The position numbers and the translations under genes were made by a program. DNA of 64,000 bases. It comes from Neoechinorhynchus agilis. Taxonomy: Eukaryota; Acanthocephala. Below the pieces are notes generated by a model. It did no database searches. It worked only from the letters and a program-made list of their open reading frames with translations, and was not told where the DNA came from. Below are positions 39,461-53,145 of the stretch, piece after piece. Every line of letters starts with the position of its first letter. Position 1 is the first letter of the stretch. The stretch lies in NCBI GenBank assembly GCA_051530055.1, contig CM121341.1, forward strand, positions 15,190,001-15,254,000. Direction: 5' to 3'.

Positions 39461-41599
39461 TACTTTACAAATGGCTTCCTAACATCCTCTGAGTATTCTT
39501 TGCCTTCCCGGCGATTAATCCGTATTAAAATTGTAGGACAAATCGTGGCGGACGGCATGTCTCGGAGAGCTAAGTAAAAAATATTCATATAAAAAGTATA
39601 ACAGTTCAAAAATGTAAGATGTTTATTGGCACCATTTGAATACTTTACAAATGGCTTCCTAACATCCTCTGAGTATTCTTTGCCTTCCCGGCGATTAATC
39701 CGTATTAAAATTGTAGGACAAATCGTGGCGGACGGCATGTCTCGGAGAGCTAAGTAAAAAATATTCATATAAAAAGTATAAACAGTTCAAAAATGTAAGA
39801 TGTTTATTGGCACCATTTGAATACTTTACAAATGGCTTCCTAACATCCTCTGAGTATTCTTTGCCTTCCCGGCGATTAATCCGTATTAAAATTGTAGGAC
39901 AAATCGTGGCGGACGGCATGTCTCGGAGAGCTAAGTAAAAAATATTCATATAAAAAGTATAAACAGTTCAAAAATGTAAGATGTTTATTGGCACCATTTG
40001 AAAAGTTTACAAATGGCTTCCTAACATCCTCTGAGTATTCTTTGCCTTCCCGGCGATTAATCCGTATTAAAATTGTAGGACAAATCGTGGCGGACGGCAT
40101 GTCTCGGAGAGCTAAGTAAAAAATATTCATATAAAAAGTATAAACAGTTCAAAAATGTAAGATGTTTATTGGCACCATTTGAATACTTTACAAATGGCTT
40201 CCTAACATCCTCTGAGTATTCTTTGCCTTCCCGGCGATTAATCCGTATTAAAATTGTAGGACAAATCGTGGCGGACGGCATGTCTCGGAGAGCTAAGTAA
40301 AAAATATTCATATAAAAAGTATAAAAAGTTTAAAAAATTTTAGATGTTTATTGGCACCATTTGAATACTTTACAAATGGCTTCCTAACATCTTCTGAGTA
40401 TTCTTTGCCTTCCCGACGATTAATCCGTATTAAAATTGTGGGACAAATCGTGGCGGTCGGCATGTCTCTTTTTAGCTATGGTTCAAATCTTCAACGAAAA
40501 AGTATAAAAAGTTCAAAAAAAAGTAAGATATTTATTCCCACCATTTGAATACTTTACAAATGGCTTCCTAACATCTTCTGGGTATTATTTCCCTTCACGG
40601 CGATTAATCCGTATTAAAATTGTAGGACAAATCGTGGTGGACGACATGTCTCGGAGAGCTAAGTAAAAAATATTCATATAAAAAGTATAAACAGTTCAAA
40701 AATGTAAGATGTTTATTGGCACCATTTGAATACTTTACAAATGGCTTCCTAACATCCTCTGAGTATTCTTTGCCTTCCCGGCGATTAATCCGTATAAAAA
40801 TCGTGGGATAAATCGTGGCGATCGGGATGCCTTTTTAGAGCTATGGTTCAAATATTCAACGAAAATGTATAAACGGTTGAAAAAATGTAAGATGTTTATT
40901 GGCACCATTTGAATACTTTACAAATGGCTTCCTAACATCCTCTGAGTATTCTTTGCCTTCCCGGCGATTAATCCGTATTAAAATTGTATGACAAATCGTG
41001 GCGGACGGCATGTCTCGGAGAGCAAAGTAAAAAATATTAAAATAAAAAGTATAAAAAGTTTAATCAATGTAAGATGTTTGTTGGCACCATTTGAATACTT
41101 TACAAATGGCTTCCTAACATCCTCTGAGTATTCTTTGCCTTCCCGGCGATTAATCCGTATTAAAATTGTAGGACAAATCGTGGCGGACGGCATGTCTCGG
41201 AGAGCTAAGTAAAAAATATTCATATAAAAAGTATAAACAGTTCAAAAATGTAAGATGTTTATTGGCACCATTTGAAAAGTTTACAAATGGCTTCCTAACA
41301 TCCTCTGAGTATTCTTTGCCTTCCCGGCGATTAATCCGTATTAAAATTGTAGGATAAATCGTGGCGGTCGGGATGCCTTTTTAGAGCTATGGTTCAAATA
41401 TTATACGAAAATGTATAAACGGTTGAAAAATGTAAGATGTTTATTGGCACCATTTGAATACTTTACAAATGGCTTCCTAACATCCTCTGAGTATTCTTTG
41501 CCTTCCCGGCGATTAATCCGTATTAAAATTGTAGGACAAATCGTGGCGGTCGGCATGTCTCGGAGAGCTAAGTAAAAAATATTCATATAAAAAGTATAA

Positions 41600-41640
41600 A
41601 CAGTTCAAAAATATTCTTTGCCTTCCCGGCGATTAATCCG
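41600..41640 (+). repeat. Truncated monomer junction
   Basis: AGTTCAAAAAT passes directly into ATTCTTTGCCTTCCCGG, skipping about 76 bp of the monomer. Confidence 0.85.
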
Positions 41641-44600
41641 TATTAAAATTGTAGGACAAATCGTGGCGGACGGCATGTCTCGGAGAGCTAAGTAAAAAAT
41701 ATTCATATAAAAAGTATAAACAGTTCAAAAATGTAAGATGTTTATTGGCACCATTTGAATACTTTACAAATGGCTTCCTAACATCCTCTGAGTATTCTTT
41801 GCCTTCCCGGCGATTAATCCGTATTAAAATTGTAGGACAAATCGTGGCGGTCGGCATGTCTCGGAGAGCTAAGTAAAAAATATTCATATAAAAAGTATAA
41901 ACAGTTCAAAAATGTAAGATGTTTATTGGCACCATTTGAATACTTTACAAATGGCTTCCTAACATCCTCTGAGTATTCTTTGCCTTCCCGGCGATTAATC
42001 CGTATTAAAATTGTAGGACAAATCGTGGCGGACGGCATGTCTCGGAGAGCTAAGTAAAAAATATTCAAATAAAAAGTATAAAAAGTTCAAAAATGTAAGA
42101 TGTTTATTGGCACCATTTGAATACTTTACAAATGGCTTCCTAACATCCTCTGAGTATTCTTTGCCTTCCCGGCGATTAATCCGTATTAAAATTGTAGGAC
42201 AAATCGTGGCGGACGGCATGTCTCGGAGAGCTAAGTAAAAAATATTCATATAAAAAGTATAAACAGTTCAAAAATGTAAGATGTTTATTGGCACCATTTG
42301 AATACTTTACAAATGGCTTCCTAACATCCTCTGAGTATTCTTTGCCTTCCCGGCGATTAATCCGTATTAAAATTGTAGGACAAATCGTGGCGGACGGCAT
42401 GTCTCGGAGAGCTAAGTAAAAAATATTCATATAAAAAGTATAAACAGTTCAAAAATGTAAGATGTTTATTGGCACCATTTGAATACTTTACAAATGGCTT
42501 CCTAACATCCTCTGAGTATTCTTTGCCTTCCCGGCGATTAATCCGTATTAAAATTGTAGGACAAATCGTGGCGGACGGCATGTCTCGGAGAGCTAAGTAA
42601 AAAATATTCATATAAAAAGTATAAACAGTTCAAAAATGTAAGATGTTTATTGGCACCATTTGAATACTTTACAAATGGCTTCCTAACATCCTCTGAGTAT
42701 TCTTTGCCTTCCCGGCGATTAATCCGTATTAAAATTGTAGGACAAATCGTGGCGGTCGGGATGCCTTTTTAGAGCTATGGTTCAAATATTAAACGAAAAT
42801 GTATAAACGGTTGAAAAAATGTAAGATGTTTATTGGCACCATTTGAATACTTTACAAATGGCTTCCTAACATCCTCTGAGTATTCTTTGCCTTCCCGGCG
42901 ATTAATCCGTATTAAAATTGTATGACAAATCGTGGCGGTCGGCATGTCTCGGAGAGCTAAGTAAAAAATATTCATATAAAAAGTATAAAGAGTTCAAAAA
43001 TGTAAGATGTTTATTGGCACCATTTGAATACTTTACAAATGGCTTCCTAACATCTTCTGAGTATTCTTTGCCTTCCCGGCGATTAATCCGTATTAAAATT
43101 GTAGGACAAATCGTGGCGGACGGCATGTCTCGGAGAGCAAAGTAAAAAATATTAAAATAAAAAGTATAAAAAGTTTAATCAATGTAAGATGTTTATTGGC
43201 ACCATTTGAATACTTTACAAATGGCTTCCTAACATCCTCTGAGTATTCTTTGCCTTCCCGGCGATTAATCCGTATTAAAATTGTAGGACAAATCGTGGCG
43301 GACGGCATGTCTCGGAGAGCTAAGTAAAAAATATTCATATAAAAAGTATAAACAGTTCAAAAATGTAAGATGTTTATTGGCACCATTTGAATACTTTACA
43401 AATGGCTTCCTAACATCCTCTGAGTATTCTTTGCCTTCCCGGCGATTAATCCGTATTAAAATTGTAGGACAAATCGTGGCGGACGGCATGTCTCGGAGAG
43501 CTAAGTAAAAAATATTCATATAAAAAGTATAAACAGTTCAAAAATGTAAGATGTTTATTGGCACCATTTGAATACTTTACAAATGGCTTCCTAACATCCT
43601 CTGAGTATTCTTTGCCTTCCCGGCGATTAATCCGTATTAAAATTGTAGGACAAATCGTGGCGGACGGCATGTCTCGGAGAGCTAAGTAAAAAATATTCAT
43701 ATAAAAAGTATAAACAGTTCAAAAATGTAAGATGTTTATTGGCACCATTTGAATACTTTACAAATGGCTTCCTAACATCCTCTGAGTATTCTTTGCCTTC
43801 CCGGCGATTAATCCGTATTAAAATTGTAGGACAAATCGTGGCGGACGGCATGTCTCGGAGAGCTAAGTAAAAAATATTCATATAAAAAGTATAAAAAGTT
43901 TAAGATGTTTATTGGCACCATTTGAATACTTTACAAATGGCTTCCTAACATCCTCTGAGTATTCTTTGCCTTCCCGGCGATTAATCCGTATTAAAATTGT
44001 AGGACAAATCGTGGCGGTCGGCATGTCTCGGAGAGCTAAGTAAAAAATATTCATATAAAAAGTATAAACAGTTCAAAAATGTAAGATGTTTATTGGCACC
44101 ATTTGAATACTTTACAAACGGCTTCCTAACATCTTCTGAGTATTCTTTGCCTTCCCGGCGATTAATCCGTATTAAAATTGTAGGACAAATCGTGGCGGTC
44201 GGCATGTCTCTTTAGAGCTAAGGTACAAATATTCAACGAAAAAGTATAAAAAGTTCAAAAAAATGTAAGATATTTATTCGCACCATTTGAATACTTTACA
44301 AATGGCTTCCTAACATCCTCTGAGTATTCTTTGCCTTCCCGGCGATTAATCCGTATTAAAATTGTAGGACAAATCGTGGCGGACGGCATGTCTCGGAGAG
44401 CTAAGTAAAAAATATTCATATAAAAAGTATAAACAGTTCAAAAATGTAAGATGTTTATTGGCACCATTTGAATACTTTACAAATGGCTTCCTAACATCCT
44501 CTGAGTATTCTTTGCCTTCCCGGCGATTAATCCGTATTAAAATTGTAGGACAAATCGTGGCGGACGGCATGTCTCGGAGAGCTAAGTAAAAAATATTCAT

Positions 44601-45253
44601 ATAAAAAGTATAAAAAGTTCAAAAAATGTAAGATGTTTATTGGCACCATTTGAATACTTTACAAATGGCTTCCTAACATCCTCTGAGTATTCTTTGCCTT
44701 CCCGGCGATTAATCCGTATTAAAATTGTAGGACAAATCGTGGCGGACGGCATGTCTCGGAGAGCTAAGTAAAAAATATTCATATAAAAAGTATAAACAGT
44801 TCAAAAATGTAAGATGTTTATTGGCACCATTTGAAAAGTTTACAAATGGCTTCCTAACATCCTCTGAGTATTCTTTGCCTTCCCGGCGATTAATCCGTAT
44901 TAAAATTGTAGGACAAATCGTGGCGGACGGCATGTCTCGGAGAGCTAAGTAAAAAATATTCATATAAAAAGTATAAACAGTTCAAAAATGTAAGATGTTT
45001 ATTGGCACCATTTGAATACTTTACAAATGGCTTCCTAACATCTTCTGAGTATTCTTTGCCTTCCCGACGATTAATCCGTATTAAAATTGTAGGACAAATC
45101 GTGGCGGTCGGCATGTCTCTTTTTAGCTATGGTTCAAATCTTCAACGAAAAAGTATAAAAAGTTCAAAAAAAGTAAGATATTTATTCCCACCATTTGAAT
45201 ACTTTACAAATGGCTTCCTAACATCTTCTGGGTATTATTTCCCTTCACGGCGA

Positions 45254-47296
45254 TTAATCCGTATTAAAATTGTAGGACAAATCGTGGCGGACGGCATGTC
45301 TCGGAGAGCTAAGTAAAAAATATTCATATAAAAAGTATAAACAGTTCAAAAATGTAAGATGTTTATTGGCACCATTTGAATACTTTACAAATGGCTTCCT
45401 AACATCCTCTGAGTATTCTTTGCCTTCCCGGCGATTAATCCGTATTAAAATTGTAGGACAAATCGTGGCGATCGGCATGCCTTTTTAGAGCTATGGTTAA
45501 AATATTCAACGAAAAAGTATAAACAGTTGAAAAAATGTAAGATGTTTATTGGCACCATTTGAATACTTTACAAATGGCTTCCTAACATCCTCTGAGTATT
45601 CTTTGCCTTCCCGGCGATTAATCCGTATTAAAATTGTAGGACAAATCGTGGCGGACGGCATGTCTCGGAGAGCTAAGTAAAAAATATTCATATAAAAAGT
45701 ATAAAGAGTTCAAAAATGTAAGATGTTTATTGGCACCATTTGAATACTTTACAAATGGCTTCCTAACATCCTCTGAGTATTCTTTGCCTTCCCGGCGATT
45801 AATCCGTATTAAAATTGTAGGACAAATCGTGGCGGTCGGCATGCCTTTTTAGAGCTATGGTTCAAATATTCAACGAAAAAGTATAAACAGTTCAAAAAAT
45901 GTAAGATGTTTATTGGCACCATTTGAATACTTTACAAATGGCTTCCTAACATCCTCTGAGTATTCTTTGCCTTCCCGGCGATTAATCCGTATTAAAATTG
46001 TAGGACAAATCGTGGCGGACGGCATGTCTCGGAGAGCTAAGTAAAAAATATTCATATAAAAAGTATAAACAGTTCAAAAATGTAAGATGTTTATTGGCAC
46101 CATTTGAATACTTTACAAATGGCTTCCTAACATCTTCTGAGTATTCTTTGCCTTCCCGGCGATTAATCCGTATTAAAATTGTAGGACAAATCGTGGCGGT
46201 CGGCATGTCTCTTTGAGCTAAGGTACAAATCTTCAACGAAAAAGTATAAAAAGTTCAAAAAAAGTAAGATATTTATTCGCACCATTTGAATACTTTACAA
46301 ATGGCTTCCTAACATCTTCTGGGTATTATTTCCCTTCACGGCGATTAATCCGTATTAAAATTGTAGGACAAATCGTGGCGGACGGCATGTCTCGGAGAGC
46401 TAAGTAAAAAATATTCATATAAAAAGTATAAACAGTTCAAAAATGTAAGATGTTTATTGGCACCATTTGAATACTTTACAAATGGCTTCCTAACATCCTC
46501 TGAGTATTCTTTGCCTTCCCGGCGATTAATCCGTATTAAAATTGTAGGACAAATCGTGGCGGTCGGCATGTCTCGGAGAGCTAAGTAAAAAATATTCAAA
46601 TAAAAAGTATAAACAGTTGAAAAAATGTAAGATGTTTATTGGCACCATTTGAATACTTTACAAATGGCTTCCTAACATCCTCTGAGTATTCTTTGCCTTC
46701 CCGGCGATTAATCCGTATTAAAATTGTAGGACAAATCGTGGCGGACGGCATGTCTCGGAGAGCTAAGTAAAAAATATTCATATAAAAAGTATAAACAGTT
46801 CAAAAATGTAAGATGTTTATTGGCACCATTTGAATACTTTACAAATGGCTTCCTAACATCTTCTGAGTATTCTTTGCCTTCCCGGCGATTAATCCGTATT
46901 AAAATTGTAGGACAAATCGTGGCGGTCGGCATGCCTTTTTAGAGCTATGGTTCAAATATTCAACGAAAAAGTATAAACAGTTTAAAAAATGTAAGATGTT
47001 TATTGGCACCATTTGAATACTTTACAAATGGCTTCCTAACATCCTCTGAGTATTCTTTGCCTTCCCGGCGATTAATCCGTATTAAAATTGTAGGACAAAT
47101 CGTGGCGGACGGCATGTCTCGGAGAGCTAAGTAAAAAATATTCATATAAAAAGTATAAAGAGTTCAAAAATGTAAGATGTTTATTGGCACCATTTGAATA
47201 CTTTACAAATGGCTTCCTAACATCCTCTGAGTATTCTTTGCCTACCCGACGATTAATCCGTATTAAAATTGTGGGACAAATCGTGGCGGTCGGCAT
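45254..47296 (+). repeat. Higher-order repeat, dimers of 364 bp
   Basis: Matching landmarks fall at 45254, 45618 and 45982, at 45506 and 45870, at 46596 and 46960, and at 46708 and 47072: all 364 bp apart. Type A alternates with a second type in these stretches. Confidence 0.75.
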
Positions 47297-47524
47297 GTCT
47301 CTTTTTAGCTATGGTTCAAATCTTCAACGAAAAAGTATAAAAAGTTCAAAAAAAAGGTAAGATATTTATTCCCACCATTTGAATACTTTACAAATGGCTT
47401 CCTAACATCTTCTGGGTATTATTTCCCTTCACGGCGATTAATCCGTATTAAAATTGTAGGACAAATCGTGGTGGACGACATGTCTCGGAGAGCTAAGTAA
47501 AAAATATTCATATAAAAAGTATAA

Positions 47525-48760
47525 ACAGTTCAAAAATGTAAGATGTTTATTGGCACCATTTGAATACTTTACAAATGGCTTCCTAACATCCTCTGAGTAT
47601 TCTTTGCCTTCCCGGCGATTAATCCGTATAAAAATCGTGGGATAAATCGTGGCGATCGGGATGCCTTTTTAGAGCTATGGTTCAAATATTCAACGAAAAT
47701 GTATAAACGGTTGAAAAAATGTAAGATGTTTATTGGCACCATTTGAATACTTTACAAATGGCTTCCTAACATCCTCTGAGTATTCTTTGCCTTCCCGGCG
47801 ATTAATCCGTATTAAAATTGTAGGACAAATCGTGGCGGACGGCATGTCTCGGAGAGCAAAGTAAAAAATATTAAAATAAAAAGTATAAAAAGTTTAATCA
47901 ATGTAAGATGTTTGTTGGCACCATTTGAATACTTTACAAATGGCTTCCTAACATCCTCTGAGTATTCTTTGCCTTCCCGGCGATTAATCCGTATTAAAAT
48001 TGTAGGACAAATCGTGGCGGACGGCATGTCTCGGAGAGCTATGTAAAAAATATTCATATAAAAAGTATAAACAGTTCAAAAATGTAAGATGTTTATTGGC
48101 ACCATTTGAAAAGTTTACAAACGGCTTCCTAACATCCTCTGAGTATTCTTTGCCTTCCCGGCGATTAATCCGTATAAAAATCGTCGGATAAATCGTGGCG
48201 ATCGGGATGCCTTTTTAGAGCTATGGTTCAAATATTCAACGAAAATGTATAAACGGTTGAAAAAATGTAAGATGTTTATTGGCACCATTTGAATACTTTA
48301 CAAATGGCTTCCTAACATCCTCAGAGTATTCTTTGCCTTCCCGGCGATTAATCCGTATAAAAATCGTGGGATAAATCGTGGCGATCGGGATGCCTTTTTA
48401 GAGCTATGGTTCAAATATTAAAACGAAAATGTATAAACGGTTGAAAAAATGTAAGATGTTTATTTTCACCATTTGAATACTTTACAAATGGCTTCCTAAC
48501 ATCTTCTGAGTATTCTTTGCCTTCCCGACGATTAATCCGTATTAAAATTGTATGACAAATCGTGGCGGTCGGCATGTCTCGGAGAGCTAAGTAAAAAATA
48601 TTCATATAAAAAGTATAAAGAGTTCAAAAATGTAAGATGTTTATTGGCACCATTTGAATACTTTACAAATGGCTTCCTAACATCTTCTGAGTATTCTTTG
48701 CCTTCCCGGCGATTAATCCGTATTAAAATTGTAGGACAAATCGTGGCGGTCGGCATGTCT
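47525..48760 (+). repeat. Seven-monomer segment duplicated at 53159-54394 (offset 5,634 bp)
   Basis: Landmarks 47812, 48411 and 48532 recur at 53446, 54045 and 54166, always 5,634 bp further, with the same rare types, including the TTTTCACCATTT variant. The match ends where TCTCTTTAGAGC faces TCTCGGAGAGC. Confidence 0.75.
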
Positions 48761-51437
48761 CTTTAGAGCTAAGGTACAAATCTTCAACGAAAAAGTATAA
48801 AAAGTTCAAAAAAATGTAAGATATTTATTCGCACCATTTGAATACTTTACAAATGGCTTCCTAACATCCTCTGAGTATTCTTTGCCTTCCCGGCGATTAA
48901 TCCGTATTAAAATTGTAGGACAAATCGTGGCGGACGGCATGTCTCGGAGAGCTAAGTAAAAAATATTCATATAAAAAGTATAAACAGTTCAAAAATGTAA
49001 GATGTTTATTGGCACCATTTGAATACTTTACAAATGGCTTCCTAACATCCTCTGAGTATTCTTTGCCTTCCCGGCGATTAATCCGTATTAAAATTGTAGG
49101 ACAAATCGTGGCGGTCGGCATGTCTCGGAGAGCTAAGTAAAAAATATTCATATAAAAAGTATAAAAAGTTTAAAAAATGTAAGATGTTTATTGGCACCAT
49201 TTGAATACTTTACAAATGGCTTCCTAACATCCTCTGAGTATTCTTTGCCTTCCCGGCGATTAATCCGTATTAAAATTGTAGGACAAATCGTGGCGGACGG
49301 CATGTCTCGGAGAGCAAAGTAAAAAATATTAAAATAAAAAGTATAAAAAGTTTAATCAATGTAAGATGTTTGTTGGCACCATTTGAATACTTTACAAATG
49401 GCTTCCTAACATCCTCTGAGTATTCTTTGCCTTCCCGGCGATTAATCCGTATTAAAATTGTAGGACAAATCGTGGCGGACGGCATGTCTCGGAGAGCTAA
49501 GTAAAAAATATTCATATAAAAAGTATAAACAGTTCAAAAATGTAAGATGTTTATTGGCACCATTTGAAAAGTTTACAAATGGCTTCCTAACATCCTCTGA
49601 GTATTCTTTGCCTTCCCGGCGATTAATCCGTATTAAAATTGTAGGACAAATCGTGGCGGACGGCATGTCTCGGAGAGCTAAGTAAAAAATATTCATATAA
49701 AAAGTATAAACAGTTCAAAAATGTAAGATGTTTATTGGCACCATTTGAATACTTTACAAATGGCTTCCTAACATCCTCTGAGTATTCTTTGCCTTCCCGG
49801 CGATTAATCCGTATTAAAATTGTAGGACAAATCGTGGCGGACGGCATGTCTCGGAGAGCTAAGTAAAAAATATTCATATAAAAAGTATAAAAAGTTTAAA
49901 AAATGTAAGATGTTTATTGGCACCATTTGAATACTTTACAAATGGCTTCCTAACATCTTCTGAGTATTCTTTGCCTTCCCGGCGATTAATCCGTATTAAA
50001 ATTGTAGGACAAATCGTGGCGGTCGGCATGTCTCGGAGAGCTAAGTAAAAAATATTCATATAAAAAGTATAAAGAGTTCAAAAATGTAAGATGTTTATTG
50101 GCACCATTTGAATACTTTACAAATGGCTTCCTAACATCCTCTGAGTATTCTTTGCCTTCCCGGCGATTAATCCGTATTAAAATTGTAGGACAAATCGTGG
50201 CGGACGGCATGTCTCGGAGAGCTAAGTAAAAAATATTCATATAAAAAGTATAAACAGTTCAAAAATGTAAGATGTTTATTGGCACCATTTGAAAAGTTTA
50301 CAAACGGCTTCCTAACATCTTCTGAGTATTCTTTGCCTTCCCGGCGATTAATCCGTATTAAAATTGTAGGACAAATCGTGGCGGACGGCATGTCCCGGAG
50401 AGCTAAGTAAAAAATATTCATATAAAAAGTATAAAGAGTTCAAAAATGTAAGATGTTTATTGGCACCATTTGAAAAGTTTACAAATGGCTTCCTAACATC
50501 CTCTGAGTATTCTTTGCCTTCCCGGCGATTAATCCGTATTAAAATTGTAGGACAAATCGTGGCGGACGGCATGTCTCGGAGAGCTAAGTAAAAAATATTC
50601 ATATAAAAAGTATAAAAAGTTTAAAAAATGTAAGATGTTTATTGGCACCATTTGAATACTTTACAAATGGCTTCCTAACATCTTCTGAGTATTCTTTGCC
50701 TACCCGACGATTAATCCGTATTAAAATTGTAGGACAAATCGTGGCGGTCGGCATGTCTCTTTTTAGCTATGGTTCAAATCTTCAACGAAAAAGTATAAAA
50801 AGTTCAAAAAAAAGTAAGATATTTATTCCCACCATTTGAATACTTTACAAATGGCTTCCTAACATCCTCTGAGTATTCTTTGCCTTCCCGGCGATTAATC
50901 CGTATTAAAATTGTAGGACAAATCGTGGCGGACGGCATGTCTCGGAGAGCTAAGTAAAAAATATTCATATAAAAAGTATAAACAGTTCAAAAATGTAAGA
51001 TGTTTATTGGCACCATTTGAATACTTTACAAATGGCTTCCTAACATCCTCTGAGTATTCTTTGCCTTCCCGGCGATTAATCCGTATTAAAATTGTAGGAC
51101 AAATCGTGGCGGTCGGCATGTCTCGGAGAGCTAAGTAAAAAATATTCATATAAAAAGTATAAAAAGTTCAAAAATGTAAGATGTTTATTGGCACCATTTG
51201 AATACTTTACAAATGGCTTCCTAACATCTTCTGAGTATTCTTTGCCTTCCCGGCGATTAATCCGTATTAAAATTGTAGGACAAATCGTGGCGGACGGCAT
51301 GTCTCGGAGAGCTAAGTAAAAAATATTCATATAAAAAGTATAAAAAGTTTAAAAAATGTAAGATGTTTATGGCACCATTTGAATACTTTACAAATGGCTT
51401 CCTAACATCTTCTGAGTATTCTTTGCCTTCCCGGCGA

Positions 51438-53145
51438 TTAATCCGTATTAAAATTGTAGGACAAATCGTGGCGGACGGCATGTCTCGGAGAGCTAAGTAA
51501 AAAATATTCATATAAAAAGTATAAAGAGTTCAAAAAAGTAAGATGTTTATTGGCACCATTTGAAAAGTTTACAAACGGCTTCCTAACATCCTCTGAGTAT
51601 TCTTTGCCTTCCCGGCGATTAATCCGTATTAAAATTGTAGGACAAATCGTGGCGGACGGCATGTCTCGGAGAGCTAAGTAAAAAATATTCATATAAAAAG
51701 TATAAACAGTTCAAAAATGTAAGATGTTTATTGGCACCATTTGAAAAGTTTACAAACGGCTTCCTAACATCTTCTGAGTATTCTTTGCCTTCCCGGCGAT
51801 TAATCCGTATTAAAATTGTAGGACAAATCGTGGCGGTCGGCATGTCCCGGATAGCTAAGTAAAAAATATTCATATAAAAAGTATAAAAAGTTTAAAAAAT
51901 GTAAGATGTTTATTGGCACCATTTGAATACTTTACAAATGGCTTCCTAACATCTTCTGAGTATTCTTTGCCTTCCCGGCGATTAATCCGTATTAAAATTG
52001 TAGGACAAATCGTGGCGGACGGCATGTCTCGGAGAGCTAAGTAAAAAATATTCATATAAAAAGTATAAACAGTTCAAAAATGTAAGATGTTTATTGGCAC
52101 CATTTGAATACTTTACAAATGGCTTCCTAACATCCTCTGAGTATTCTTTGCCTTCCCGACGATTAATCCGTATTAAAATTGTAGGACAAATCGTGGCGGT
52201 CGGCATGTCTCTTTTTAGCTATAGTTCAAATATTCAACGAAAAAGTATAAAAAGTTCAAAAAAAAGTAAGATATTTATTTCCACCATTTGAATACTTTAC
52301 AAATGGCTTCCTAACATCTTCTGGGTATTATTTCCCTTCACGGCGATTAATCCGTATTAAAATTGTAGGACAAATCGTGGCGGACGGCATGTCTCGGAGA
52401 GCTAAGTAAAAAATATTCATATAAAAAGTATAAAAAGTTTAAAAAATGTAAGATGTTTTTGGCACCATTTGAATACTTTACAAATGGCTTCCTAACATCT
52501 TCTGAGTATTATTTCCCTTCACGGCGATTAATCCGTATTAAAATTGTAGGACAAATCGTGGCGGACGGCATGTCTCGGAGAGCTAAGTAAAAAATATTCA
52601 TATAAAAAGTATAAAGAGTTCAAAAAAGTAAGATGTTTATTGGCACCATTTGAAAAGTTTACAAACGGCTTCCTAACATCCTCTGAGTATTCTTTGCCTT
52701 CCCGGCGATTAATCCGTATTAAAATTGTAGGACAAATCGTGGCGGACGGCATGTCTCGGAGAGCTAAGTAAAAAATATTCATATAAAAAGTATAAACAGT
52801 TCAAAAATGTAAGATGTTTATTGGCACCATTTGAAAAGTTTACAAACGGCTTCCTAACATCTTCTGAGTATTCTTTGCCTTCCCGGCGATTAATCCGTAT
52901 TAAAATTGTAGGACAAATCGTGGCGGTCGGCATGTCCCGGATAGCTAAGTAAAAAATATTCATATAAAAAGTATAAAAAGTTTAAAAAATGTAAGATGTT
53001 TATTGGCACCATTTGAATACTTTACAAATGGCTTCCTAACATCTTCTGAGTATTCTTTGCCTTCCCGGCGATTAATCCGTATTAAAATTGTAGGACAAAT
53101 CGTGGCGGACGGCATGTCTCGGAGAGCTAAGTAAAAAATATTCAT
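51438..53145 (+). repeat. Higher-order repeat, six monomers, about 1,090 bp
   Basis: Landmarks 51438, 51619 and 51870 recur at 52528, 52709 and 52960 (offset 1,090), including a rare CCCGGATAGC variant in both copies. Confidence 0.78.
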
